A program made the translations under genes and the position numbers. Of a stretch of DNA of 64,000 nt, positions 1 to 7,910 are shown one piece after another (the first letter of the stretch is position 1; each line of letters opens with the position of its first letter). The notes under the pieces are model-generated. The model saw nothing but the letters and a program-made list of their open reading frames with translations. It made no database searches and was not told the origin of the DNA. Source of the stretch: Marmoricola sp. URHB0036. GTDB lineage: Bacteria > Actinomycetota > Actinomycetes > Propionibacteriales > Nocardioidaceae. Location: NCBI RefSeq assembly GCF_000426045.1, contig NZ_AUEP01000019.1, positions 26,258-90,257 on the forward strand. Direction: 5' to 3'.

Positions 1-1921
1 CGTGCAGCCGGTCGAAGCGCGGCATGCCGGTCAGCTTCACCTCGCGGGTGGAGAAGACGTACGTCGAGTCGCCCGCGATCGAGGCGAGCTCCTGCTCGGT
101 GCTGGTCACGAACGTCTCGATCGGCTTGCGGTTCAGCCAGGCCGAGAGGTCGTCCTTGATCACGCCGTGGTTGAGGAAGTGGTACTTCCACGCGGGGTGG
201 GTGAACTCCGTGATGGCCGGCGGGTTGGTGATCGCCTCGTCGGCGTGGGAGGAGATCAGGTGCAGCGCGTTGGCCATCAGCAAGCGCCAGGCCATCGAGC
301 CGTGGGCGACCAGCCGGTCGGCGTACCCCTCGGAGCGCAGCCGCTTCCAGTCCGAGGTGTCCTCCTCGACCACGAACCAGGCGTTGACGTCGCTGTGGTG
401 CTCGCGCAGGTGCCTGAAGAGGATCTCGGCGGAGTCGGCGGCGTCGTGGATGCGATCCATCAGCACCCAGGCGTGGTGGTACTTGCGCTGGATGCGCGGA
501 CGCGACCAGAGGCGCTGCGCCCGGCGGCCCTCCTTGGTCTCGGGCTCGGGGTCGATCAGGGCGGCCGACTCGCGGCGCACGCGGCCGGAGTGCTCCCCGA
601 TCTGCCAGCGCATGGCACCCGGCGTGGCCACCTTCACCTCGAACGGCGGGAGCTGGAAGACGACGTTCATCTCCTCGCCGTCGAGACGGACCGTGGTCTT
701 CCGATTGGCGGCCACCCAGAGCACCCGGCGCCGGAGCAGCACCCGGCCGGCGTACGCGAACTCGACGGTCTTGGCGTGGTGGGGCTGCACGACCTCTCCG
801 TCGGCGACGATCTCCTCGACCGGTTGGTCGCCGGTGAAGAAGTACGTCGCCTGGACGAGCACCTCACGACGGTCGAGCTCGGTGAACAGCACGAACGGCT
901 CGTGCCAGCGGCGACCGGCGTAGCCGTGCTGGATGACGTAGCGAGGGGCGCGCTGGATGGGGACCAACGTCTGCGGCACGTAGATGTCCACGTCGAGGTG
1001 CCGGATGACCTCGGCGATGAGCTCGTGCATGCGCTCCGCTGCCGGTCCGCTGGTCGGTGCACCGGCGGGTGCCTGTGCGTCGGTCAGGGTGAAGTACCAG
1101 GACAGGTCGTAGACGAGGTGCGACTGCAGCCAGCTGGGCACCCCGCCGTGTCGCTCGAGCGCCACCCGCACGACGTCGAGCAGACCCAGCTCGAGCATCT
1201 GGGCGTAACGGCCCGGGTGGGCCCTGGAGGTCTGCAGCGTCGAGCTGCCGTCGCTCCGCTTGCGGTAGTGGTACTGCGCCGACTGCAGGAAGCCCGCCAT
1301 CGGCCGGTCGAAGGAGAGCAGGTAGCGGATGGTGAAGTGGGCGTCCTCGAACGCCGGCTTGATCCGGTCATCGAACCGGATGCCCTCGGCCTCCAACCGA
1401 TCGCGCCGGAAGAACGCGGCGGGAGCGCTGCCCTGGAAGTGGTGGCGGTCGGCGACCAGGTCGACCAGCCGGTCGCGGCGGAACATGTGCCGCAGGGGGT
1501 GGGTGTTGGTGGGGTCGCCGGCCTCGTCGTCCCAGATCCAGCGGTTGGTCGCGACCAGGTCGACCTCGGCGTGCTCGGTGATGAACCGGTCGACGTTCTC
1601 GAGGTAGCCCTCGGAGACCACGTCGTCCGGGTCCGGGAAGGTCACCCACTCGCCGGTGGCGTGCTGCATGCCGACGTTGCGGGCGGCACCCTGGCCGGCG
1701 TTCTCCTGCGTGACCAGGGTGACCAGCTCGGGGCGGCGCTCGGCCCAGCGCTGGAGGATGGCCAGCGAGCCGTCGACCGAGCCGTCGTCGACCATCACGA
1801 CCTGGACGCGGTCGAGTGGGAAGGTCTGCCTGTCGATCGAGCTGATGAAGTCCTCGAGATACCCGGCGACGCCGTACACCGCGCTGACGATGCTGAAGCG
1901 GGGCGAGGGGAGGCTGCTCAT
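1..1921 (-). CDS. Glycosyltransferase family 2 / CDP-glycerol glycerophosphotransferase, 3' end outside window
   Basis: The 640 visible residues begin with a GT2 (GT-A) glycosyltransferase domain: a SIVSAVYGVAGYLEDFI beta-strand near residue 9, VDDGS near 44 and a metal-binding DPDD near 98. A linker of mostly beta character follows to about residue 490. From about 505 a CDP-glycerol:poly(glycerophosphate) glycerophosphotransferase domain begins (HHAWVLMDR, FVVEEDTSDW, LISSHADEA) and runs off the window. Such two-domain proteins build or decorate wall teichoic acid-like polymers at the cytoplasmic membrane face. The ATG at 1921 is preceded by an AGGAAGGA ribosome binding site. The gene is divergent from the pan operon. 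The sugar donor cannot be inferred. Confidence 0.85.
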   Translation of the reverse strand, partial: MSSLPSPRFSIVSAVYGVAGYLEDFISSIDRQTFPLDRVQVVMVDDGSVDGSLAILQRWAERRPELVTLVTQENAGQGAARNVGMQHATGEWVTFPDPDDVVSEGYLENVDRFITEHAEVDLVATNRWIWDDEAGDPTNTHPLRHMFRRDRLVDLVADRHHFQGSAPAAFFRRDRLEAEGIRFDDRIKPAFEDAHFTIRYLLSFDRPMAGFLQSAQYHYRKRSDGSSTLQTSRAHPGRYAQMLELGLLDVVRVALERHGGVPSWLQSHLVYDLSWYFTLTDAQAPAGAPTSGPAAERMHELIAEVIRHLDVDIYVPQTLVPIQRAPRYVIQHGYAGRRWHEPFVLFTELDRREVLVQATYFFTGDQPVEEIVADGEVVQPHHAKTVEFAYAGRVLLRRRVLWVAANRKTTVRLDGEEMNVVFQLPPFEVKVATPGAMRWQIGEHSGRVRRESAALIDPEPETKEGRRAQRLWSRPRIQRKYHHAWVLMDRIHDAADSAEILFRHLREHHSDVNAWFVVEEDTSDWKRLRSEGYADRLVAHGSMAWRLLMANALHLISSHADEAITNPPAITEFTHPAWKYHFLNHGVIKDDLSAWLNRKPIETFVTSTEQELASIAGDSTYVFSTREVKLTGMPRFDRLH

Positions 1922-2127
1922 CGGTCCTTCCTGGGGCAGTCCGGCACGGGTGGGGTCATCGTGCCACGGGCTCGGTGGCCCGACGGTCGCGCCGATCCGG
2001 AGCCTGTGAGATAGCACACCTCGCGTTCCCCTGCCGTGACTCGACGGCTCGCCGTACCGTTGTAGTGCACGAGTCATTGAGTAGTCCGGTACCCGCTCGG
2101 GACTGGAACGAAAGGCGATGAGTTCTG

Positions 2128-3054
2128 ATGGCCCACATCGGGGTTGTCGGCGCCGGCCGTGTCGGCGCCGTACTTGCTGCGGCACTCCGCAGCGCTGGTC
2201 ACGACGTCGTGGCCGCTGCGGGTGACTCCGCGGCATCGCTGCACCGCATCGAGACCCTGCTACCCCGTGTGCGGCACGCCAAGCCCACCGACGTGGCGCG
2301 GGCCTGCGACCTGCTGCTACTCACCGTGCCCGACGACATGCTCGAGAACGTCGTCACCCAGCTCGTCGGCGCCGGCGCCATCCGCGAGGGGCAGGTGGTC
2401 TGCCACACCTCGGGTCGCCACGGCCTCGCCGTGCTCGCCTCCGCCATCGAGATCGGTGCCCGTCCGATCGCGATGCACCCGGCCATGACCTTCACCGGCA
2501 CCGAGCGTGACCTCGACCGGCTCAGCGGCTGTGTCTTCGGCATGACCGCCGGCGACGCGGAGCGGGAGTACGCCGAAGGCCTGGTCGCCGACCTGCACGG
2601 CATCCCGCTCTGGGTGCCGGAGAGCAAGCGCACGCTCTACCACGCCGGTCTCGCCCACGGGGCCAACCACCTCGTCACCCTGGTCAGCCAGGCCATGGAG
2701 CTGCTCGCTGCCTCCGGAGCCGAGGACCCCGCCGCCACCCTGCGGCCGCTACTCTCCGCTGCGCTCGACAACGCGCTCGAGCAGGGCGACGCCGCCCTGA
2801 CCGGTCCGATCGTGCGCGGCGACGTGAAGACGGTCCAGGCCCACCTGCACGACATCGCCGAGAACGCCCCGGCCACCATCCCGTCGTACGTCGCGATGGC
2901 GAAGGCGACCGCCGACCGGGCCGTGCTCGACGGTCGTCTGCTGCCGATCCGTGCCGCGCGCATCGTGCAGCTCCTCGACGAGGCGCTCGTCCGGGTCGGT
3001 GAGACCGGGCCTGTATCCGGCGCCCGTCGTACCTCCCGGAGCGACCTGCGATGA
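2128..3054 (+). CDS. Rossmann-fold DUF2520 protein upstream of panC
   Basis: 308 residues. The N-terminus has a dinucleotide-binding GAGRVGAVLAAALRSAGH motif (about residues 8-25) and the C-terminal half is helical, as in the DUF2520 family, which resembles ketopantoate reductase and pyrroline-carboxylate reductase. It sits directly before panC with a 4-bp overlap (ATGA), as I recall for M. tuberculosis Rv3603c-panC. The context suggests an NAD(P)-dependent step or a control role in pantothenate synthesis, possibly ketopantoate reduction, but that function is inference. The AAAGGCG about 10 nt before the ATG is a plausible ribosome binding site. Confidence 0.8.
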   Translation: MAHIGVVGAGRVGAVLAAALRSAGHDVVAAAGDSAASLHRIETLLPRVRHAKPTDVARACDLLLLTVPDDMLENVVTQLVGAGAIREGQVVCHTSGRHGLAVLASAIEIGARPIAMHPAMTFTGTERDLDRLSGCVFGMTAGDAEREYAEGLVADLHGIPLWVPESKRTLYHAGLAHGANHLVTLVSQAMELLAASGAEDPAATLRPLLSAALDNALEQGDAALTGPIVRGDVKTVQAHLHDIAENAPATIPSYVAMAKATADRAVLDGRLLPIRAARIVQLLDEALVRVGETGPVSGARRTSRSDLR

Positions 3055-3908
3055 CCACCTCGCCCCTCCTCGCGAACACTCGCGAGGAGCTGGCGGACGC
3101 CTTGCGTGGTCTTGAGGGGCCAGTCGGCTTCGTGCCCACCATGGGCGCCCTGCACGCCGGCCACGCGTCCCTGATGGAGCGGGCTCGCAAGGAGATCGGT
3201 GCGGACGCTCCGGTCGTGGTGTCGATCTTCGTCAACCCGATGCAGTTCGCCGCGGGGGAGGACCTCGACCGCTACCCGCGCACCTTCGAGACGGATCTCG
3301 AGGTGTGTGCAGCGGAAGGTGTGGACGTCGTCTTCGCGCCGTCGGTCGACGAGGTCTACCCGGGCGGCGACCCCCAGGTGACCGTCGACCCCGGTCCGAT
3401 CGCGAGGGTGCTCGAGGGCTCGACCCGACCCACCCACTTCCGCGGCGTCCTGACCGTCGTCGCGAAGCTGCTCGGCCTGGTGCGGCCCGACGTGGCGGTG
3501 TTCGGCGAGAAGGACTACCAGCAGCTGGTGCTGATCCGTCGGATGGTCTCCGACCTTTGCATGGGCGTGGACGTCATCGGTGGCGCGATCGTCCGGGAGG
3601 ACGACGGACTGGCCCTGTCCAGCCGCAACCGCTACCTCGACGAGGGACAGCGCAGGAGGGCGGTCGTGCTCTCCCGGGCGCTGTTCGCCGCCCGCGAGGC
3701 TGGCCCGCGCGGCGCGGCAGCGGTCCTCGAGGCCGCGCACCAGGAGCTCGGACGGGTCGACGGCGTCGACCTGGACTACCTCGAGCTGACCGACCCGGAC
3801 CTCGGGCCGGTGCCCGACTCCGGTCCGGCTCGCCTCCTGGTCGCGGCCCGTCTGGGCAGCACCCGACTGATCGACAACGTGGCTCTCACGCTGAACGGAG
3901 ACAACTGA
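3051..3908 (+). CDS. panC: Pantothenate synthetase (pantoate--beta-alanine ligase)
   Basis: 285 residues, the usual length. It joins pantoate and beta-alanine with ATP to give pantothenate, the CoA precursor, in the cytosol. The ATP-binding HxGH signature is visible as HAGH at residues 35-38 after FVPTMG, and the KMSKS-like stretch appears as [17 protein letters not shown] is also typical. It overlaps the preceding gene by 4 bp, and its own stop TGA shares the A of the panD start ATG. It is translationally coupled in the pan-nad-coaX operon. Confidence 0.97.
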   Translation: MTTSPLLANTREELADALRGLEGPVGFVPTMGALHAGHASLMERARKEIGADAPVVVSIFVNPMQFAAGEDLDRYPRTFETDLEVCAAEGVDVVFAPSVDEVYPGGDPQVTVDPGPIARVLEGSTRPTHFRGVLTVVAKLLGLVRPDVAVFGEKDYQQLVLIRRMVSDLCMGVDVIGGAIVREDDGLALSSRNRYLDEGQRRRAVVLSRALFAAREAGPRGAAAVLEAAHQELGRVDGVDLDYLELTDPDLGPVPDSGPARLLVAARLGSTRLIDNVALTLNGDN

Positions 3909-4351
3909 TGGTGCGCACCATGATGAAGAGCAAGATCCATCGTGCGACGGTCACCCAGGCCGACCTGCACTACGTCGGCTCGGTCACGGTCGACGAGGAC
4001 CTCCTCGAGGCGGCCGACCTGCTGCCCGGCGAGCTGGTGCACATCGTCGACGTCACCAACGGCGCCCGCCTCGAGACCTACACGATCGCGGGGGAGCGCG
4101 GCTCCGGCGTACTCGGCATCAACGGCGCCGCCGCCCACCTCGTCCACCCGGGCGACGTGGTCATCCTGATCGCCTACGGGCAGATGGAGACCGCCGAGGC
4201 GAAGGAGTTCCAGCCGAGCGTGGTCTTCGTCGACCAGGACAACAAGGTCGTCGCCACAGGAACCGACCCGGCCGAGGCGTTGCCGGGCAGCGAGCTCGTG
4301 CGCGGCGACCTGCACAGCTTCGCGCCCAGCGATCTCGTGGCGGGTCGGTGA
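3908..4351 (+). CDS. panD: Aspartate 1-decarboxylase proenzyme
   Basis: 147 residues. It decarboxylates L-aspartate to beta-alanine, the second substrate of PanC. The pyruvoyl cofactor arises by self-cleavage at Gly24-Ser25, and both residues are present at these exact positions ([10 protein letters not shown]). [17 protein letters not shown] and [10 protein letters not shown] are family hallmarks. The ATG at 3908 overlaps the panC stop by one base; a second in-frame ATG lies five codons in. An acidic/polar C-terminal tail extends past the conserved core. It is the last pan gene before an 88-bp inverted repeat. Confidence 0.97.
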   Translation: MVRTMMKSKIHRATVTQADLHYVGSVTVDEDLLEAADLLPGELVHIVDVTNGARLETYTIAGERGSGVLGINGAAAHLVHPGDVVILIAYGQMETAEAKEFQPSVVFVDQDNKVVATGTDPAEALPGSELVRGDLHSFAPSDLVAGR

Positions 4352-4360
4352 GGTGGTGAC

Positions 4361-4448
4361 GGTTTGGCCGGGCGCCCGGCCAGGTCGTCACTGGAGGGCC
4401 GAAATTTCACCCCTCCACTCGCAGTTCGGCCGGGCACCCGGCCAAACC
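4361..4448. repeat. 88-bp inverted repeat between panD and nadB
   Basis: Arms of 21 bp (4361-4381 and 4428-4448) match with one mismatch, and each arm is itself a near-perfect palindrome around CCGGGCGCCCGG. A smaller TGGAGGG/CCCTCCA hairpin sits between them. The unit can therefore form one long stem or three separate hairpins. It could attenuate or terminate transcription inside the operon, or be a mobile palindromic repeat. It lacks a U-tract. Confidence 0.8.
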
Positions 4449-4480
4449 GCAGGCCGGATGACGGCTCGGGACCACCCCGA

Positions 4481-4486
4481 TAGCCT
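4481..4486 (+). promoter_or_regulatory. Putative -10 (TAGCCT) of a leaderless nadB transcript
   Basis: TAGCCT ends 6 nt before the nadB ATG and no Shine-Dalgarno is visible. Transcription would start at or next to the ATG. Confidence 0.5.
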
Positions 4487-4492
4487 GCCCCG

Positions 4493-6175
4493 ATGACCTC
4501 CCCGGTGCCCGGCCGACTGTCTGCCGGTGAACCCGGCTGGACCACCGACGCGGACGTCGTCGTGGTCGGCTCCGGGATCGCCGGTCTCACCGTCGCGCTG
4601 CGGCTCCGGCACCAGGTCGGCAAGATCCTGGTCGTCACCAAGGACGTGCTGTCGGCGGGCTCCACCCAGTGGGCCCAGGGCGGGATCGCCGCCGCGCTCG
4701 GGCCGGGGGACAGCCCCGACCAGCACGAGCGCGACACCTTGGTGGCCGGTGCTGGTGCCTGCAACCCGGCCGCTGTGCGGGTGCTGGTCAACGAGGGTCC
4801 CGAGGCGGTGCGGGAGCTGATCGCGCTCGGTGCCAACTTCGACCACTCACCCGACGGCGTGCTGTCGCTGACCCGTGAGGGTGGCCACCATCGCGACCGG
4901 ATCGCGCACGCCGGAGGCGACGCCACCGGCGCCGAGATCCAGCGTGCGCTGGTCGCGGCCATCCAAGCCGCCCCCGACATCGAGGTGGTGGAGCACGCCC
5001 TGGCCCTCGACCTCCTCCCGGCAGCGGACGGTGGCGTTGCCGGGATCACCCTGCACGTGATGGGCGAGGGCCAGCGTGACGGCGTCGGGGCGGTGCGCTG
5101 CCGGGCCGTCGTACTCGCCTCGGGCGGGCTCGGCCAGGTGTTCTCGCAGACCACCAACCCCGGTGTGTCGACCGGCGACGGCATGGCGCTGGCGCTGCGT
5201 GCCGGGGCGCTGCTGCGCGACCTCGAGTTCGTGCAGTTCCACCCGACGGTGATGTACCTCGGCCCTGACTCTCGCGGCCAGCAGCCACTGATCAGCGAGG
5301 CGGTCCGCGGCGAGGGCGCGTTCCTCGTCGACTTCGAGGGCGTGCGTTTCATGCAGGGGCAGCACGAGCTCGCCGACCTCGCGCCACGCGACGTCGTCGC
5401 CAAGGCGATCACCCGGCGGATGCACGAGACCGGTCACCCGCACATGTGGCTCGACGCCACTCGCATATTCGTTGATCGAGCAGCGAGCGAAGCGAGCGAT
5501 CAGTCGAGATTCTGGGAGAAGCGTTTCCCGACGATCCTGGCCACCTGCCGCGAGCACGGCGTCGACCCCGTGACCGAGCTGATCCCGGTCGCGCCGGCGT
5601 GCCACTACGCCTCGGGCGGGGTGGCCACGGACCTGTGGGGCCGGTCCGGCGTACCCGGCCTGTACGCCACCGGCGAGGTCGCCTGCTCCGGCGTACACGG
5701 CGCCAACCGGCTCGCCTCCAACTCGCTGCTGGAAGGCCTTGTCTTCTCTCGCCGGATCGCGCAGGTGCTGCCCGACGAGCTGCGGCCGTACGCCGATCCG
5801 GTCACCGACGAGCGCCGACCCGGACTGGTCGCGGCCGACGTCCGCGCCGCCCTCCAGGCGGTGATGACCGAGCAGGTCGGCGTGCTGCGCTCGGCGACCG
5901 GCCTCACCCATGCCCTCGACGAGCTGGCTGCGCTCGCGGGAAAGGTCGGCGAGGTGGGGACGCGCGCCTGGGAGGCGACCAACCTGGTGACGATCAGCAC
6001 GGCTATGGCCGACTCCGCCCGCCTGCGCGAGGAGACCCGCGGCTCGCACTGGCGCGAGGACTTCCCGGAGCGGGACGACGAGCACTGGTCGGGCCACTTC
6101 GACGTGCGCCTCGCAGACTCCGGGCTCTCCGTCGAGTTCACGGCCGCGCCACCGTCGGACGGAGCGGTCGCGTGA
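4493..6175 (+). CDS. nadB: L-aspartate oxidase, with an in-frame repeat insertion
   Basis: 560 residues. This FAD enzyme oxidises L-aspartate to iminoaspartate for quinolinate synthesis, the first step of de novo NAD synthesis. FAD-binding GSGIAG is at residues 26-31, STQWAQGGIAAAL follows, and the HYASGGV and GANRLASNSLLEGLVF motifs are intact. Residues about 323-339 (IFVDRAASEASDQSR) do not belong to the family: they are encoded by a GC-rich palindromic repeat at 5470-5507 inserted in frame between MWLDAT and FWEKRFPT. The stop overlaps the GTG of nadC. No nadA lies in the window, so the quinolinate synthase gene must be elsewhere. Confidence 0.96.
   Translation: MTSPVPGRLSAGEPGWTTDADVVVVGSGIAGLTVALRLRHQVGKILVVTKDVLSAGSTQWAQGGIAAALGPGDSPDQHERDTLVAGAGACNPAAVRVLVNEGPEAVRELIALGANFDHSPDGVLSLTREGGHHRDRIAHAGGDATGAEIQRALVAAIQAAPDIEVVEHALALDLLPAADGGVAGITLHVMGEGQRDGVGAVRCRAVVLASGGLGQVFSQTTNPGVSTGDGMALALRAGALLRDLEFVQFHPTVMYLGPDSRGQQPLISEAVRGEGAFLVDFEGVRFMQGQHELADLAPRDVVAKAITRRMHETGHPHMWLDATRIFVDRAASEASDQSRFWEKRFPTILATCREHGVDPVTELIPVAPACHYASGGVATDLWGRSGVPGLYATGEVACSGVHGANRLASNSLLEGLVFSRRIAQVLPDELRPYADPVTDERRPGLVAADVRAALQAVMTEQVGVLRSATGLTHALDELAALAGKVGEVGTRAWEATNLVTISTAMADSARLREETRGSHWREDFPERDDEHWSGHFDVRLADSGLSVEFTAAPPSDGAVA
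5470..5507. repeat. Palindromic repeat inserted in frame in nadB
   Basis: The core contains GCGAGCGAAGCGAGC flanked by TGATCG and CGATCA. I recall closely similar sequences (GTTGGTCGAGCAGCGAGCG-type) dispersed in many copies in Nocardioides and other actinobacterial genomes. Here it encodes about 14 extra residues without breaking the frame. Confidence 0.75.
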
Positions 6176-7071
6176 AGCCGACGCCGTACGACGCCCTGCC
6201 GCGCGATCTGCTCGACGAGCTGACCGAGGCGGGACTCGACCCACGAGGGGTGTACGACGACATCGTCGGTGCCCTCGAGGAGGACCTGCCCGGTGGCACG
6301 GACGACGTCACCAGCACGGCGACGATCTCGTCCGAGGCGCGCGGGACCGCTGACTTCGCCGCCCGTGAAGCCGGCGTGGTCGCCGGGCTCGGCATCGCCG
6401 CCCTGGTCTTCGCCGTCGTGGTCGGCGACGAGGTCGCTGTCACCGACCGGGTGGCCGACGGCTCCCGCGTGGCTGCCGGCGACCCGGTGATGCGGGTCTC
6501 CGGACCCACGCGCGGACTCCTCACCGCCGAGCGGACCGCCCTCAACTTCGCCTCCCACCTCTCCGGCGTCGCCACCGCGACCGCGCGCTGGGTGGAGGCG
6601 CTCGAGGGCACCGAGGCGCGCGTGCTCGACACCCGCAAGACGCTGCCCAACTGGCGCGCCCTGCAGAAGTACGCCGTGCGCTGCGGTGGCGGCGTCAACC
6701 ACCGCTTCGGCCTCAGTGACATGGCGATGGTCAAGGACAACCACGTGCTGGCGGCCGGCGGGGTGGTTCCCGCCTTCGAGGCCGTGCGCACGGCGTACCC
6801 GGACATCCCTGTCGAGGTCGAGGTGACCGATCTCGACCAGCTGCGCGAGCTGCTCGACGTCGGCTGTGAGGGGATCCTGCTCGACAACATGAGCGACGAG
6901 ATGATGGCGGAAGCCGTTGCCGTCACAGCTGGTCACGCGACGTTGGAGGCGTCCGGCGGTCTCACGCTGGACCGCGCCCGTGCCGTCGCCGAGACGGGCG
7001 TCGACTTCATCTCGGTCGGCGCGCTGACCCACTCGGTGATCGTCTTCGACATCGGGATGGACCTGACATGA
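6172..7071 (+). CDS. nadC: Nicotinate-nucleotide diphosphorylase (carboxylating)
   Basis: 299 residues. It converts quinolinate and PRPP to nicotinate mononucleotide, CO2 and PPi. Family motifs seen: TAERTALNFASHLSGVAT, DTRKTLPNWRALQKYAV, HRFGLSDMAMVKDNH, GILLDNM and ASGGL near the C-terminus. The GTG at 6172 overlaps the nadB stop (GTGA), so it is coupled to nadB. An N-terminal extension of about 20 residues precedes the usual alpha/beta domain. It overlaps coaX by 4 bp. Confidence 0.97.
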   Translation: MKPTPYDALPRDLLDELTEAGLDPRGVYDDIVGALEEDLPGGTDDVTSTATISSEARGTADFAAREAGVVAGLGIAALVFAVVVGDEVAVTDRVADGSRVAAGDPVMRVSGPTRGLLTAERTALNFASHLSGVATATARWVEALEGTEARVLDTRKTLPNWRALQKYAVRCGGGVNHRFGLSDMAMVKDNHVLAAGGVVPAFEAVRTAYPDIPVEVEVTDLDQLRELLDVGCEGILLDNMSDEMMAEAVAVTAGHATLEASGGLTLDRARAVAETGVDFISVGALTHSVIVFDIGMDLT

Positions 7072-7847
7072 CCCTGCTCTGCGCCGACATCGGCAACTCC
7101 CACACGGTCATCGGTCTCGTCCATGACGGTGGAGTGCTCGACCACTGGCGGGTGGCGACCGACGAGCGTCGTACGGCGGACGAGTGGGCGGTGCTGCTCA
7201 AGGGACTGCTCCGCGAGAGCAACGTCTCCGACAGCGTCCAGGGGATCTCGGTGTGCGCGACGGTGCCGGCCGTGCTGCACGAGTGGCGCGACATGTTGGT
7301 CCGCCACTACGGCACCCTGCCCAACGTGGTCGTCGAGCCGGGTGTGCGGACCGGCGTACCCGTGCTGATGGACAACCCGCGCGAGGTCGGTGCCGACCGG
7401 GTGATCAACGCCCTCGCCGCGGCCACCCTGTACGACGGACCGGCGATCGTCGTCGACTTCGGCACCGCCACGACCTTCGACGTGGTCAGCCCGCGAGGGG
7501 AGTACATCGGCGGCGCCATCGCTCCCGGCATCGACATCTCGCTCGAGGCCCTCGGTCGTCGCGGCGCCCAGCTGCGCAAGGTCGAGCTGCTTCGCCCGCG
7601 CACCGTGATCGCCAAGAACACCGTCGAAGCGCTCCAGTCGGGCATGGTCTTCGGCTTCGCCAGCCAGGTCGACGGCATCGTCGACCGGATGATCACCGAG
7701 CTCGGCGTACCCCCCGAGACCGTGAACGTGATCGCCACCGGCGGCCTCGCCCCGATCGTGGTCGAGGAGTGCCGCTCCTTCACCGCCCACCAACCCTGGC
7801 TCACCCTCCTCGGCCTCGAGCTGGTCTTCGGGCGTAATACCGGATAG
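7068..7847 (+). CDS. coaX: Type III pantothenate kinase
   Basis: 259 residues. It phosphorylates pantothenate, the first committed step to CoA, using the PanC product of the same operon. ASKHA-fold phosphate-binding loops are visible: CADIGNSHTVIGLV at the N-terminus, GADRVINALAA and IVVDFGTATTFDVV with the catalytic Asp. The ATG overlaps the nadC stop. The last two residues and the stop codon (ACC GGA TAG) lie inside the left arm of a 71-bp hairpin element, so insertion of the element probably replaced the native C-terminus. Confidence 0.96.
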   Translation: MTLLCADIGNSHTVIGLVHDGGVLDHWRVATDERRTADEWAVLLKGLLRESNVSDSVQGISVCATVPAVLHEWRDMLVRHYGTLPNVVVEPGVRTGVPVLMDNPREVGADRVINALAAATLYDGPAIVVDFGTATTFDVVSPRGEYIGGAIAPGIDISLEALGRRGAQLRKVELLRPRTVIAKNTVEALQSGMVFGFASQVDGIVDRMITELGVPPETVNVIATGGLAPIVVEECRSFTAHQPWLTLLGLELVFGRNTG

Positions 7848-7909
7848 TCCAGAACGAAGAGCCGCTCGGGAAGGCGGATGCAGCGGCAAGGCGTTCTGGA
7901 CTATCCGGT
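7839..7909. repeat. 71-bp hairpin element, copy A
   Basis: Perfect 18-bp inverted arms, ACCGGATAGTCCAGAACG at 7839-7856 and its complement at 7892-7909, around a 35-nt centre with an inner GCCGCT/AGCGGC stem. It overlaps the coaX stop codon and fills the gap to the convergent dehydrogenase gene, where it could act as a bidirectional terminator. Five related 71-bp copies occur in the window. Confidence 0.9.
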
Positions 7910-7910
7910 C

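Noticed and set aside
2080..2105. TAGTCC...GGGACT near the DUF2520 gene as a seventh 71-bp element
   Set aside because: The two halves are only about 12 bp apart and the conserved CGGATAG and CGTTC parts are missing.
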